A DNA stretch of 40,729 nt from an uncultured Lachnospiraceae bacterium (GCA_948473115.1 CAOKWI010000039.1:1-40729), one strand, 5' to 3'. Shown: positions 20,483-28,796, counted from the first letter of the stretch. The notes: generated by a model from the sequence alone, not told the origin. Made by a program: numbers and translations.

Positions 20483-21358
20483 ATGAAAAAATTAACAGCA
20501 TTAAAAAAACTTCTGGCAGCGGCTTCTTCTGCTGTCATGCTTGCCGCAGTACTTGCTTTCCTGCCAGGTGCCGGCGCTCTTACCGTCTCCGCCGCGGAAC
20601 CGGTGACATATTATCTCATGTATCAGGATGAACCGGATGACCAGGGCGACTGGTGGTATCAGGTGGGATCGGAATGGGATGAAGATGCCGAACACAGGCA
20701 GCTCATTTATATGACAGAACAACTCAAGGACGGCGATATCGTCATTGTGGGGAACGCCGCTCCCAATCAGCTGGTGCTCAATGTACGCCTCAGCAATCTG
20801 ACCATCAAGAACACGACAGACAGATTGGCAATGGTCTCTGTAACCGGCGGTATTGACAATTGCTTCTTCCTGAATGACACCCTCGGCTCTATTACCGGCA
20901 ATGTTTTTAATGCTTATGTTTATGGCGCGTCCACCGCAACCTTTTGCAGCAATGTTACCAACCTGTATTCCCACAATGATAATCCCAATGGTGATCCCAA
21001 CATAGGGGTAAGCGGAACGGTTGCTTTTTTCCAGTCAGAAAATGTCAACAAAAACTACCATCCCTGTGGTACTAATTTTGCGGCAAATACTTTTTCACTG
21101 GAAAACGGAGAATTGAAAACAGATTCCTCAAATTATACGCAGGATATCTCAGGCGGTCCGGCAACGACTACTTCTACTTCACGCCCCGCCCCGAAGCCTT
21201 CCAATTCTTCCTCGTCTTCCGATGAATATGACGCAGTTCCCAAGACCGGGGAAAGTTCTCCTGTCATGTGGCTGTCCCTGATCGCCGTTTCCTGTCTCAG
21301 TGCAAGCCTGCTGCTAAGGAACTGTTCGAAAATAGCTTGTGAAAGTGGCGCAAGATAA
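20483..21358 (+). CDS. VPKTG-anchored surface protein with element-derived tail
   Basis: A 291-residue surface protein. Residues 1-38 are a signal peptide (MKKLTALKKLLAAASSAVMLAAVLAFLPGAGALTVSAA, cut after AA). The mature part has Asn-rich beta-repeat character, with short strands (QLVLNVRLSNLTIKNTT, LGSITGNVFNAYVYG) like a small right-handed helix fold. A Ser/Pro linker (225-250) precedes the sorting signal VPKTG (252-256) and a hydrophobic helix (260-278). From Arg279 on, the sequence is the left arm of the palindromic element at 21318, so the tail NCSKIACESGAR and stop codon come from that insertion. Positive charges remain, so anchoring may still work. Confidence 0.8.
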   Translation: MKKLTALKKLLAAASSAVMLAAVLAFLPGAGALTVSAAEPVTYYLMYQDEPDDQGDWWYQVGSEWDEDAEHRQLIYMTEQLKDGDIVIVGNAAPNQLVLNVRLSNLTIKNTTDRLAMVSVTGGIDNCFFLNDTLGSITGNVFNAYVYGASTATFCSNVTNLYSHNDNPNGDPNIGVSGTVAFFQSENVNKNYHPCGTNFAANTFSLENGELKTDSSNYTQDISGGPATTTSTSRPAPKPSNSSSSSDEYDAVPKTGESSPVMWLSLIAVSCLSASLLLRNCSKIACESGAR

Positions 21359-21470
21359 ATGCCCATATGCAAGGCGGAGGAATGAGGCGTACCGAGGTAC
21401 GCCGATTGACGACAACGAAACATATGGGTATTTAGGCAAGCCAGATCACAAGCTATTGATGAACAGTTCC
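21318..21470. mobile_element. Palindromic MITE-like element at the surface-protein 3' end
   Basis: A 153-bp palindromic element. GGAACTGTTC (21318-21327) and GAACAGTTCC (21461-21470) are exact inverse copies, and the similarity extends inward (ATAGCTTGTGA against TCACAAGCTAT). Inside are CCCATATG/CATATGGG and the perfect stem GGCGTACC-GA-GGTACGCC, so the whole element can fold as one long hairpin. No clear target duplication was found. It carries no complete gene, but its left end is translated as the end of the surface protein. Confidence 0.75.
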
Positions 21471-21506
21471 CAGGGAAAGCCGCAAAATAGATCGGTTAAG
21501 AATCGA

Positions 21507-21545
21507 AAGCCTGTGCGAATCAATCCGCACAGGCTTTTCTTTTTA
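21507..21545 (+). terminator. Rho-independent terminator of the srtB operon
   Basis: AAGCCTGTGCG (21507-21517) pairs with CGCACAGGCTT (21525-21535) and is followed by TTCTTTTT. It faces plus and stops transcription from the sortase operon. The T-run overlaps the stop codon of the convergent GH18 gene. Confidence 0.85.
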
Positions 21546-23243
21546 TGATCCGGCATAGGCATTGATCAATTCCCAGGCCGCCGGTGTTCCGTATCCCAGT
21601 CTCCAGACCGCCACCCCTGCAATGTTCTGGGCACCCATAACGTTCAACTTTACTTTCAAGGATTCCAGATCCTCCACCCAGATCTGGTAAGTCGTGGAGC
21701 CGCTCTGCCACTCCGCATAATTCTGGCAGGTCTCCTCATCCCACTCCGGCGTGATATTTACCCGGCTCAGGAAATCTGCCACATTGTTCAGGGTAATATA
21801 CTCATCCGTCACCTCCGCACCTTCCGTCTTCCACAGAATGGTGTAAAAGGGAAGCGCATTGACTACTTTTTCCGCGGGCACCTGCTCCAATGTCTTAGTG
21901 AGACCGTTAGACACATAGTTGATGCTTGCCACGCTTCCCGGATCCTTGCTTCCATGCCAGTGCTCGTCATATCCCATGATAATGACGTAATCCGCGATCT
22001 CTCCCTGGATGTCCAGGCGATAATACTCATTAAAATGGAACGGCACATAATTGTCTATGGAAAGTACCAGGCTGTTTTTCCGGCATTCTACAGACAATTC
22101 TCTCAGAAACTGTATATAATGTATACCGACTTCCTCCGTCAGACCCTCAAAGTCAATATTGATGCCGTCCAGATCCAGGGACAGCGCTGTATTGATCATT
22201 CCCTGCACCAGAAGCTGTCGTTTGGAGGTAGCGGAAAGCACCGCGTAACTGTCAATATCCGAGCCTGTTTCATTCTTATAATTAAAATTGTCCCAGACAC
22301 CCCATACCTGCAGTCCGTATCCATGCGCCTGCTGCACATATTGAGTCGTTGCAAAGGAACGGAAATTGCCCTCATTGTCATTCAGGCTGAACCAGGTAGG
22401 GGCAATGACATTCATGCCCTTGCCCTCCGCCACCATGGCGCCCAGCGTATCGTTGCCTCCCGGGCCGCCGATGGCGTGCCAGCCCAGGCTTACCTTGCCC
22501 GTCATGGAAAGGGAGGTGTACTCTTCCGGGACATAGTCTGTCACCGGCGCTTCCATTTCCGTCGTTGCTTCGGACAGCCTCTTATTTTCAATATATCCAA
22601 TAATGGAATCGGATGTCTTTACCTCACTCCAGGTTTCCATCCGTTCCAGGATCTCCACCGTCTCACCCTCTTCGACCTGCCTCAGGATCGGGCTCTTGAT
22701 CCCTCCCAGACTTCTCACCTGGGTATTCCTGGTCACCTCTGCCAGTTCCCTGGTTCCCCACTCCGTGTAAACCTGCACACAGAGGTCATTGAACACCTCA
22801 TAGGAAAAATTCGTAAACAGCTTCAGGTAATCCGCCGCCACATACATGGTCTCACCCTCGGCAAAACAGATCGCATATCCCATGTCTTTTGATTCCGCGC
22901 TGTTCTGCCAGCTGCCGGATCCTATGGCCACCCGGTAAGTATCCGTCGCAGTGGTGTATAAAAGCAGCTGCTCCTGCAAATCCACATAAAAGCCCTCATT
23001 AAAATAAGCGTGTATTGTATCCAGGTCAAAGTAACAGACGCCATTCCTGCGGACAGCCTGCTCCGGAACGATCTCGTCCTGCAGGACAATCGCCAGCCTG
23101 TCCCCCGTTACTCCGTAGTATTCCTCCAGTTCTACCGTCTCCTTGCTGTAAGAATACTTCTCTAACAGCATTCCGCCAATTCCCACTCCGCCGATGATCA
23201 ATATCAACACCAGCGCCACAATGACCGGTACGATCTTCTTCAT
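21543..23243 (-). CDS. Anchored GH18 glycoside hydrolase with SH3 domain
   Basis: A 566-residue secreted or membrane-anchored protein. Residues 5-25 are a membrane segment. Residues 45-165 resemble a copper-amine-oxidase-like N-terminal domain, residues about 170-225 an SH3-like domain (SPILRQVEEGETVEILERMETWSEVKTSDSIIGYI), and residues 250-566 a GH18 barrel with DGINIDFE (D359-E366, Glu366 the expected acid) and a VIIMGYDEHW strand. Such proteins act on peptidoglycan, spore cortex or chitin-like glycans; the layout resembles cortex-lytic/SleL-type or YaaH/YdhD enzymes. It faces away from mecA. Confidence 0.88.
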   Translation of the reverse strand: MKKIVPVIVALVLILIIGGVGIGGMLLEKYSYSKETVELEEYYGVTGDRLAIVLQDEIVPEQAVRRNGVCYFDLDTIHAYFNEGFYVDLQEQLLLYTTATDTYRVAIGSGSWQNSAESKDMGYAICFAEGETMYVAADYLKLFTNFSYEVFNDLCVQVYTEWGTRELAEVTRNTQVRSLGGIKSPILRQVEEGETVEILERMETWSEVKTSDSIIGYIENKRLSEATTEMEAPVTDYVPEEYTSLSMTGKVSLGWHAIGGPGGNDTLGAMVAEGKGMNVIAPTWFSLNDNEGNFRSFATTQYVQQAHGYGLQVWGVWDNFNYKNETGSDIDSYAVLSATSKRQLLVQGMINTALSLDLDGINIDFEGLTEEVGIHYIQFLRELSVECRKNSLVLSIDNYVPFHFNEYYRLDIQGEIADYVIIMGYDEHWHGSKDPGSVASINYVSNGLTKTLEQVPAEKVVNALPFYTILWKTEGAEVTDEYITLNNVADFLSRVNITPEWDEETCQNYAEWQSGSTTYQIWVEDLESLKVKLNVMGAQNIAGVAVWRLGYGTPAAWELINAYAGS

Positions 23244-24017
23244 GTATATTACCTCTCTTTGCGCATGTATATCATTCCTTACAATTTCCTGCTCCAGTAA
23301 AACAACAGTTACATTCTACCATATTCCATGCGTGACGTCATTACTAAATACATATATTATTTTGGAAAAATTTTAAAAACCGCAAAAAACAGGGAACAAC
23401 CATGTATTGCCATTTCCCGATTCTGTTTTATGCTGCTGCCATGTCATTCCAGCATGAGAGGCAGCCCCGTCCTGTCCCATGGCAGCAGCTTTCCGTTTAA
23501 CTGACAGCATTGACACTGTCCGCAATCCGTATCCTGACTTTCCCGACCAAAAGTTCCCGTGATGAATTTCCCAGAAAAAGTCGCAAATACCAGATTCCTA
23601 CATATTAATATAAACATCTCCGGCAGTACGGTAATGACAAAATTTGTCAATGACCTGTTTGTTTAAAATGAATTATATGTGTGAAAATATTAGTTGAATT
23701 ACTATATGACCAAGCAGGCGCGATCACAAAATCCGCACTCATACTTGTAAGACATCCTTAATATAATTCTAAATCAAAGGATGAATCGGAACGAAATGTT
23801 CCAGAAATAACTAAATCAACTGAAAATTTAAGACTGCCGCCCCCTTCCATGTACAGAGTACCGGAGGTGCTTACAAAATGATTATACATTGTTTTGTCGT
23901 CCTTGGCAAGCCGTAGTTTTAAAAAAGTATTAAAAAAATTTAAAGTTGTTGATTCTGCTATTGACTAAAAGCAAGGTGAAGTATTAAGCTTAAGGGACAG
24001 AAAGGAAGGGTTGTCGA
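23244..24017. other. 774-bp intergenic region with inverted repeats upstream of mecA
   Basis: No gene is supported. It holds a 12-bp stem (GCTGCTGCCATG, 23432-23443, with its complement at 23478-23489) and a small palindrome TGACAAAATTTGTCA (23634-23648). The right end is AT-rich and precedes mecA. A 68-codon minus frame (23444-23650) has no recognisable family and runs through the hairpin, so it is not called. Confidence 0.55.
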
Positions 24018-24749
24018 ATGAAAATAGAAAAAGTCAATGAAAATCAGATTCGCTGTACTTTGACCCGAGAAGATTTGGCAAACCGTGAACTAAAGATCAG
24101 CGAACTTGCCTATGGAACCGAAAAGGCAAAAACATTGTTCCGCGACATGATGCGTCAGGCAAATTTCGAGTTTGGTTTTGAAGCAGAAGATATCCCCCTG
24201 ATGATCGAAGCGATCCCACTCAACGCAGAGTGCATCGTACTGATCATCACAAAGGTGGACGATCCCGAAGAACTGGACACACGATTCTCCCGCTTTGCTC
24301 CGTCCGTGACGGAGGAGTTTGATGATAATGACGATGATTACAATTCGCCGGCAGACGATGTTCTGGATCTGTTCCGCAGACTCCAGGCAGACCAGGAGGA
24401 GACAGAAGCACCCATAGATACATCAAAGGATACAACTTCTGGCAGTAATTCTTCTCAGCGCTCCAGAATGTTCCTGTTCGAATCCCTGTCACAGGTCATG
24501 GAGGCGACGGCAATCATTGCCACCCATTACAACGGTATAAGCACCCTGTATAAGGAGGACAGCACCGGCAGATATCTGTTACTGCTGGTTCAGGGCGAAT
24601 CCGAACCAAATGATTTTGACCGTTCCTGCAATATTGTGTCAGAATATGGTGAAATACAGCTCTCTAATCGTTATAAACGGACATTTCTTTCGGAACATTA
24701 TGAGACACTGATTCAGGAGCACGCTGTCCAGTCCCTGGGAATCGCATAA
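24018..24749 (+). CDS. mecA: Adaptor protein MecA
   Basis: A 243-residue ClpC adaptor. The N-terminal domain (MKIEKVNENQIRCTLTREDLANRELKISELAYGTEKAKTLFRDMM) binds targets. A charged Asp/Glu-rich linker (about 95-145, EEFDDNDDDYNSPADD) follows, then the C-terminal ClpC-binding domain (FLFESLSQVMEATAII ... YLLLL ... ILSEYG-like, FLSEHYETLIQ). GGAAGG upstream is the ribosome site. MecA controls stability of target proteins in Firmicutes. It stands alone between two opposing genes. Confidence 0.9.
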   Translation: MKIEKVNENQIRCTLTREDLANRELKISELAYGTEKAKTLFRDMMRQANFEFGFEAEDIPLMIEAIPLNAECIVLIITKVDDPEELDTRFSRFAPSVTEEFDDNDDDYNSPADDVLDLFRRLQADQEETEAPIDTSKDTTSGSNSSQRSRMFLFESLSQVMEATAIIATHYNGISTLYKEDSTGRYLLLLVQGESEPNDFDRSCNIVSEYGEIQLSNRYKRTFLSEHYETLIQEHAVQSLGIA

Positions 24750-24792
24750 GGCAGTCGGACAGGTCACATAAAACAAGCCATATCAGAGGGGA

Positions 24793-24843
24793 AAAGCGGC
24801 TGCTCCGGTTATTTCCAGCGGGAAATCACCGGGTGGCCGCTGT
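24793..24843. terminator. Possible terminator between mecA and the DUF1858 gene
   Basis: AGCGGC-N4-CCGG pairs with CCGG-N3-GCCGCT around an inner ATTTCC/GGAAAT stem. It is GC-rich and lies between convergent genes, followed by GTTT. The T-run is weak, so a terminator role is plausible but not certain. Confidence 0.4.
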
Positions 24844-24875
24844 TTCACTCGCACTGCTTTCAGATCTTGGCAGCT

Positions 24876-25067
24876 TTACAACGCCTCAATGGCGGACATC
24901 AACGCATCGATGTCAATCCCATGTACCATGGCCGCCTCTTCCAGGGATTCTCCCTGGGCGGAAGGACACCCCAGACAATGCATGCCCGCATCCATCAGTA
25001 CGGGAGCCACATCAGGGCTGGTCCTCAGGATTTCACCTATCGTCATCTCTTTCGTTATTCCTGTCAT
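24876..25067 (-). CDS. DUF1858 (ScdA N-like) domain protein
   Basis: A 63-residue protein made of a single DUF1858 domain: [55 protein letters not shown]. The CxGC pair (HCLGCPSA) is characteristic of this family, often fused to or near hybrid-cluster or iron-sulfur proteins. GAACGAAACATGACAGG lies upstream; the ribosome site is AGGAGA-like. It reads away from the split pyruvate formate-lyase locus. Confidence 0.85.
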   Translation of the reverse strand: MTGITKEMTIGEILRTSPDVAPVLMDAGMHCLGCPSAQGESLEEAAMVHGIDIDALMSAIEAL

Positions 25068-25287
25068 GTTTCGTTCTCCTTTCAGGTATTTGCATGATAG
25101 ATCTGTTTTTCTTTACAAGTATAAGCTATTCCCCATAATATGACAAGTTATTCTTTTCCATGGGGGTAAGGAAAGGATAATGTCCAATAAAAAGGACATA
25201 ATAATTTTAGAAAAAGCTTGCTCCACCCCGCCATGCTCACCTCGATTCCGCCTTCGGCTTCCTCTCGGTGACGGCTTGCGCCGTATG

Positions 25288-25350
25288 CCGGAGAGATGAT
25301 GCAGACCCTTTTGTGAGCGAGCTCCCAACGGGTCTGCATCATCTCTCCGG
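25288..25350. repeat. Large perfect inverted repeat between DUF1858 and PFL genes
   Basis: A 21-bp arm (25288-25308, beginning CCGGAGAGATG) is exactly complementary to 25330-25350, with a 21-nt loop. The flanks to about 25210 are also GC-rich and repetitive, with stems such as GCCTTCGGC. It has no T-run on either strand. It lies 40 bp before the PFL promoter and could be a repeated extragenic element. Open frames across it look spurious. Confidence 0.75.
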
Positions 25351-25389
25351 CGCATGGCTTATGTATCGCAAAAAGTACACTCTCACTCC

Positions 25390-25418
25390 TTGACTGTGTC
25401 ACTTGTTTTTCATATAAT
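25390..25418 (+). promoter_or_regulatory. Promoter of the split PFL locus
   Basis: TTGACT (25390-25395), a 17-bp spacer and TATAAT (25413-25418). The leader then contains CCTAA-GGA-TTAGG, followed by AT-rich DNA and the ribosome site GGAGG before ATG 25487. A related palindrome, TCCTAATATATTAGGA, occurs at 27643-27658 in the same locus. Confidence 0.75.
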
Positions 25419-25486
25419 AAACCTAAGGATTAGGGGTAACAAAATAATTTTCAAACTAATTCAAATTTTATAGGAGGTATTTCAAA

Positions 25487-27526
25487 ATGAAACCAATTGA
25501 GACAGATTTCGTGCGTGGCAAATGGGACAAAGAGGTCAACGTCCGTGACTTCATTCAGAGAAACTATCATCCCTACGACGGTGATGACTCTTTCCTGGCA
25601 GGCCCTACCCAGAACACAAAGGACTTATGGGCTATGGTTCTTGACCTGCAGAAGAAAGAGAGAGAAGCAGGCGGTGTTCTTGATATGGATACCAAGGTTG
25701 TTTCTACCATTACTTCCCATGGTCCCGGATACCTTGACAAGAGCAAGGAGACCATCGTAGGTTTCCAGACCGACAAGCCTTTCAAGAGATCTTTACAGCC
25801 TTACGGCGGTATCCGTATGGCAGAGAAGGCTTGCTCTGATAACGGATATGAGGTTGACCCTGAAATCTCCGAGTTCTTCTCCACACACAGAAAGACACAC
25901 AACGCAGGCTGCTTTGACGCTTACAATCCTGAGATGAGAGCCTGCCGTTCTTCCCATATCATTACCGGTCTTCCTGATGCATATGGCCGCGGACGTATCA
26001 TCGGCGACTACAGACGTGTTGCCCTGTACGGTATCGACAGACTGATCGAGGACAAGGAAGCACAGAAGGCATCTACCGGACGTGTTATGACCGATGATGT
26101 GATCCGTCTTCGCGAGGAGCTTTCCGAGCAGATGATCGCTTTGAAGATGATGAAGGAAATGGCTGCTTCTTATGGCTGCGATATCTCCAATCCCGCAACC
26201 AATGTCAAGGAAGCAATCCAGGCCGTATACTTCGGGTATCTGTGTTCCGTTAAGGAGCAGAACGGTGCTGCAATGTCCCTTGGACGTACATCCACCTTCC
26301 TTGATATCTATGCTGAGAGAGACCTTGCAAATGGTACTTTCACCGAGGAGCAGATCCAGGAGTTTGTTGACCACTTTATCATGAAACTCCGCTGCGTGAA
26401 GTTTGCTCGTACACCTGAATACAACCAGATCTTCGCAGGCGATCCCGTATGGGTAACCGAATCCCTGGGCGGTGTCGGTGTTGATGGACGTCACATGGTA
26501 ACAAAAATGAGCTTCCGTTACCTGCAGACCCTGTACAATCTGGGTGCATCACCTGAGCCTAACCTGACCGTACTCTGGTCCACCAGGCTTCCTGAAGGCT
26601 GGAAGAAATTCTGTGCAAAGACTTCCATCCAGACCTCTTCCATCCAGTATGAGAACGACGATCTCATGAGAGTGACACACGGCGACGACTACGGTATCGC
26701 ATGCTGCGTATCCTCCATGGTAATCGGTAAGGAAATGCAGTTCTTCGGCGCTCGTGCTAATGTAGCTAAGTGTCTGCTGTATGCTTTGAACGGCGGTATC
26801 GACGAAGTTACCAAGAAGCAGGTTGGTCCCAAGTATCGCCCTGTTACCGGTGATGTTCTCGATTATGACGACGTGATGAGCAAGTTCATTGACATGCTTG
26901 AGTGGCAGGCAGATGTTTATGTAAATACCCTGAACATCATCCATTATATGCATGACAAGTACTGCTATGAGAGAGCAGAGATGGCTCTTCATGACAGGGA
27001 CGTCAAGAGATACTTCGCAACCGGTGTTGCAGGTCTTTCCATCGTTGCTGACTCCCTTTCCGCGATCAAGTACGCAAAGGTTGAGGTTGTTCGTGACGAG
27101 GACGGTATCATTGTAGACTTCAAGACAACCGGTGACTTCCCTAAGTACGGAAATGACGATGACCGCGTGGACGAGATCGCTCAGGAAGTTGTTCATAAGT
27201 TTATGACAGCTATCAGACGTCATCACACCTACAGGAATGGTATCCCTACCACTTCCATCCTGACCATTACCTCCAACGTTACCTATGGTAAGGCAACAGG
27301 TAATACTCCCGATGGACGTAAGAAGGGTCAGCCTTTCGCACCCGGTGCCAACCCTATGCACGGCCGTGACACCCATGGCGCAGTAGCATCCCTGTCTTCC
27401 GTATCCAAGCTTCCTTTCAATGATGCGCAGGATGGTATTTCCAACACCTTCACCATCATCCCCGGAGCTCTGGGCAAAGAAGATCAGGTATTTGCCGGTG
27501 ACATCGAACTTGATTTGAATAAATAA
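25487..27526 (+). CDS. pflB: Pyruvate formate-lyase catalytic protein lacking the glycyl-radical domain
   Basis: A 679-residue enzyme body that would convert pyruvate and CoA to formate and acetyl-CoA. The active Cys pair is C406-C407 in [22 protein letters not shown], matching Cys418-Cys419 of E. coli PflB. Substrate-site stretches include [15 protein letters not shown] and [16 protein letters not shown]. The sequence follows E. coli PflB until [31 protein letters not shown] and then stops. The normal C-terminal ~80 residues with RVSGYAV are absent and are encoded separately at 28006. The active form must be the two-protein assembly. The ribosome site is TAGGAGGT. The coding sequence is unbroken and the codon use looks highly expressed, arguing against decay. 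Confidence 0.93.
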   Translation: MKPIETDFVRGKWDKEVNVRDFIQRNYHPYDGDDSFLAGPTQNTKDLWAMVLDLQKKEREAGGVLDMDTKVVSTITSHGPGYLDKSKETIVGFQTDKPFKRSLQPYGGIRMAEKACSDNGYEVDPEISEFFSTHRKTHNAGCFDAYNPEMRACRSSHIITGLPDAYGRGRIIGDYRRVALYGIDRLIEDKEAQKASTGRVMTDDVIRLREELSEQMIALKMMKEMAASYGCDISNPATNVKEAIQAVYFGYLCSVKEQNGAAMSLGRTSTFLDIYAERDLANGTFTEEQIQEFVDHFIMKLRCVKFARTPEYNQIFAGDPVWVTESLGGVGVDGRHMVTKMSFRYLQTLYNLGASPEPNLTVLWSTRLPEGWKKFCAKTSIQTSSIQYENDDLMRVTHGDDYGIACCVSSMVIGKEMQFFGARANVAKCLLYALNGGIDEVTKKQVGPKYRPVTGDVLDYDDVMSKFIDMLEWQADVYVNTLNIIHYMHDKYCYERAEMALHDRDVKRYFATGVAGLSIVADSLSAIKYAKVEVVRDEDGIIVDFKTTGDFPKYGNDDDRVDEIAQEVVHKFMTAIRRHHTYRNGIPTTSILTITSNVTYGKATGNTPDGRKKGQPFAPGANPMHGRDTHGAVASLSSVSKLPFNDAQDGISNTFTIIPGALGKEDQVFAGDIELDLNK

Positions 27527-27636
27527 CTTGCAGGCATCACGATGTCACCGTGTGACACTCGAACTTGATTTGAACAAATAAATTACCGGCATCACGATGT
27601 CACCGTGTGACACTCGAACTTGATTTGAATAAGTAA
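27504..27636 (+). repeat. 55-bp tandem repeat of the pflB 3' end
   Basis: TCGAACTTGATTTGAA recurs at 27504, 27559 and 27614, exactly 55 bp apart. Each of the two complete units carries the hairpin TGTCAC-CGT-GTGACA. The copies recreate the ELDLNK-stop codons of pflB but, because 55 is not a multiple of 3, in different frames. The hairpins lie between the stop codon and the next gene. Confidence 0.9.
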
Positions 27637-27673
27637 TAAAATTCCTAATATATTAGGATAGAGAGGATATACG

Positions 27674-27880
27674 ATGGACGAGAAAAATATGATTGATGAC
27701 CTTGTAAAGATGCTGGATTCCGGCATGACCGAAGGCGTGGGACACATTAATGTGGACTATGATGACCAGCAGGCGGATCAGTCAAAGAACGTTCAGACAA
27801 TGGGCTGTACGGACTGTTCCAGGACACCGTTGGCCTGTAGTGTACCTACTCTTCACCAGGGACTGGATGACTATCAGTGA
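27674..27880 (+). CDS. Small paralogue of the radical domain with Cys-containing tail
   Basis: A 68-residue protein encoded between the PFL body and the radical-domain gene. Residues 7-30 (IDDLVKMLDSGMTEGVGHINVDYD) align by eye with the radical-domain protein ([24 protein letters not shown]). The second half lacks the radical motif RVSGYAV and instead reads MGCTDCSRTPLACSVPTLHQGLDDYQ, with Cys at 45, 48 and 55. A GAGAGG ribosome site and palindrome TCCTAATATATTAGGA precede it. It may occupy the radical-domain site on PflB as a placeholder, chaperone or inhibitor; that is inference. It is not a known family to me. Confidence 0.75.
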   Translation: MDEKNMIDDLVKMLDSGMTEGVGHINVDYDDQQADQSKNVQTMGCTDCSRTPLACSVPTLHQGLDDYQ

Positions 27881-27892
27881 TCCGATTCCACA

Positions 27893-27960
27893 TCTGGCAA
27901 AGCAATTTCCCACTGTACTGACGAAATCTGCTTTGCCAGAACAAGGAACTGTTAACAGTT
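27893..27960 (+). promoter_or_regulatory. Hairpin pair before the radical-domain gene
   Basis: TCTGGCAAAGCA (27893-27904) pairs exactly with 27929-27940. The 14-bp palindrome AACTGTTAACAGTT lies at 27947-27960, 30 bp before the ribosome site of the next gene. There is no run of T typical of a terminator. They may protect or process the mRNA or bind a regulator. Confidence 0.65.
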
Positions 27961-28005
27961 TCTAAAATAAAATAAATAAACCAATATAATAAGGAGGAAA
28001 TTATT

Positions 28006-28248
28006 ATGGCAGCAAGTGCAGCACAGGTTGATAACCTTGTAAACTTATTGGATGGTTACGCTACAAAGGGCGGACATCACCTTAACGTAAACGTACTGAA
28101 CAGAGATACTCTGTTGGACGCTCAGAAGCATCCCGAGAATTACCCTCAGCTGACAATCCGCGTGTCCGGTTACGCAGTTAACTTCATCAAGCTGACTCCC
28201 GAGCAGCAGGCTGACGTTATCTCCCGTACCTTCCACGAGGCAATCTGA
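28006..28248 (+). CDS. Free-standing glycyl-radical domain of pyruvate formate-lyase
   Basis: An 80-residue protein equal to the C-terminal domain of [44 protein letters not shown], then [26 protein letters not shown]. Gly55 is the expected radical site (Gly734 in E. coli). It is shorter than E. coli GrcA (YfiD, 127 residues) and has no N-terminal extension. Added to the 679-residue body it gives 759 residues, matching a full PFL. Unlike GrcA, which patches an oxygen-damaged intact PFL, it is the only radical domain this enzyme has. AAGGAGG lies 8 nt upstream of the ATG. The activating enzyme is encoded at 38888. Confidence 0.93.
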   Translation: MAASAAQVDNLVNLLDGYATKGGHHLNVNVLNRDTLLDAQKHPENYPQLTIRVSGYAVNFIKLTPEQQADVISRTFHEAI

Positions 28249-28285
28249 GAAACGAACTCCATTCTGTAGATAGCAGGAATAACGG

Positions 28286-28322
28286 AACCCCGTCCATAAT
28301 ATGGACGGGGTTTATGTTTTTC
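28286..28322 (+). terminator. Terminator of the split PFL operon
   Basis: AACCCCGTCCAT (28286-28297) pairs with ATGGACGGGGTT (28301-28312) and is followed by TATGTTTTTCT. A strong factor-independent terminator just after the radical-domain gene. Confidence 0.9.
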
Positions 28323-28352
28323 TACTTTTCTACCACTCCGGGTTTTCTTCCA

Positions 28353-28781
28353 TTAAGGCAAAAAGTCTATATTATATCTTGTTCCATGTGAGAACAAAAC
28401 ACCATCCGTCAATTCAATGCGAAGAATACAAGTATTTTCATCATCAAAATTGTTGTGCCCATTGTCAATCCACTCCTTAAAAGCCTCTCTTAGCTTCTTG
28501 GCAATGTTTCTATTTTTGTCCGCGCAGAACCAACCTAAGTTTACTCCCTTCCCATGTGCAGTAAACCAATCGCCGCTAATTGCCACATATGGACTTTTTT
28601 CTATCTGTTTCATTTTATTGGAAAGTGCATATGTAATCACATAGAATGAACTATCCTCATAAAACCCATTCACATTACGGACATATGGCATTCCGTCTTG
28701 TACTGTTGCCAGAGCAATTATATTGTCCTTGTTAAATCGCTCGTTTAATATTTTTTCTGCTTCCAAAGTCAGTTTTTCCAT
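28353..28781 (-). CDS. Pyridoxamine-5'-phosphate-oxidase-fold flavoprotein
   Basis: A 142-residue split-barrel protein. NIIALATVQDGMPYVRNVNGFYEDSSFYVITYALSNKMKQIEKSPYVAISGDWFTAHGKGVNLGWF is the PPOX pattern that binds FMN or F420-like cofactors. Residues that would fix a specific substrate are not evident. It lies 15 bp after the HTH-PPOX gene and is probably cotranscribed with it. The base composition is AT-rich compared with neighbours, in line with transferred DNA. Confidence 0.8.
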   Translation of the reverse strand: MEKLTLEAEKILNERFNKDNIIALATVQDGMPYVRNVNGFYEDSSFYVITYALSNKMKQIEKSPYVAISGDWFTAHGKGVNLGWFCADKNRNIAKKLREAFKEWIDNGHNNFDDENTCILRIELTDGVLFSHGTRYNIDFLP

Positions 28782-28796
28782 TTTAATCCTCCACGT

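Noticed and set aside
21954..22892. 312-codon plus-strand frame opposite the GH18 gene
   Set aside because: It is antisense to conserved catalytic motifs of GH18.
23444..23650. 68-codon minus-strand frame in the mecA upstream region
   Set aside because: It has no family, runs through a strong hairpin and has no good ribosome site.
25148..25402. 84-codon minus-strand frame across the large palindrome
   Set aside because: Two overlapping frames here consist of inverted-repeat sequence and lack any domain; likely spurious translation of an extragenic element.
27527..28005. Frameshift, stop read-through or sequencing error joining the two PFL parts
   Set aside because: The parts are 480 bp apart, each has its own ribosome site, and a third gene with its own ribosome site lies between them.
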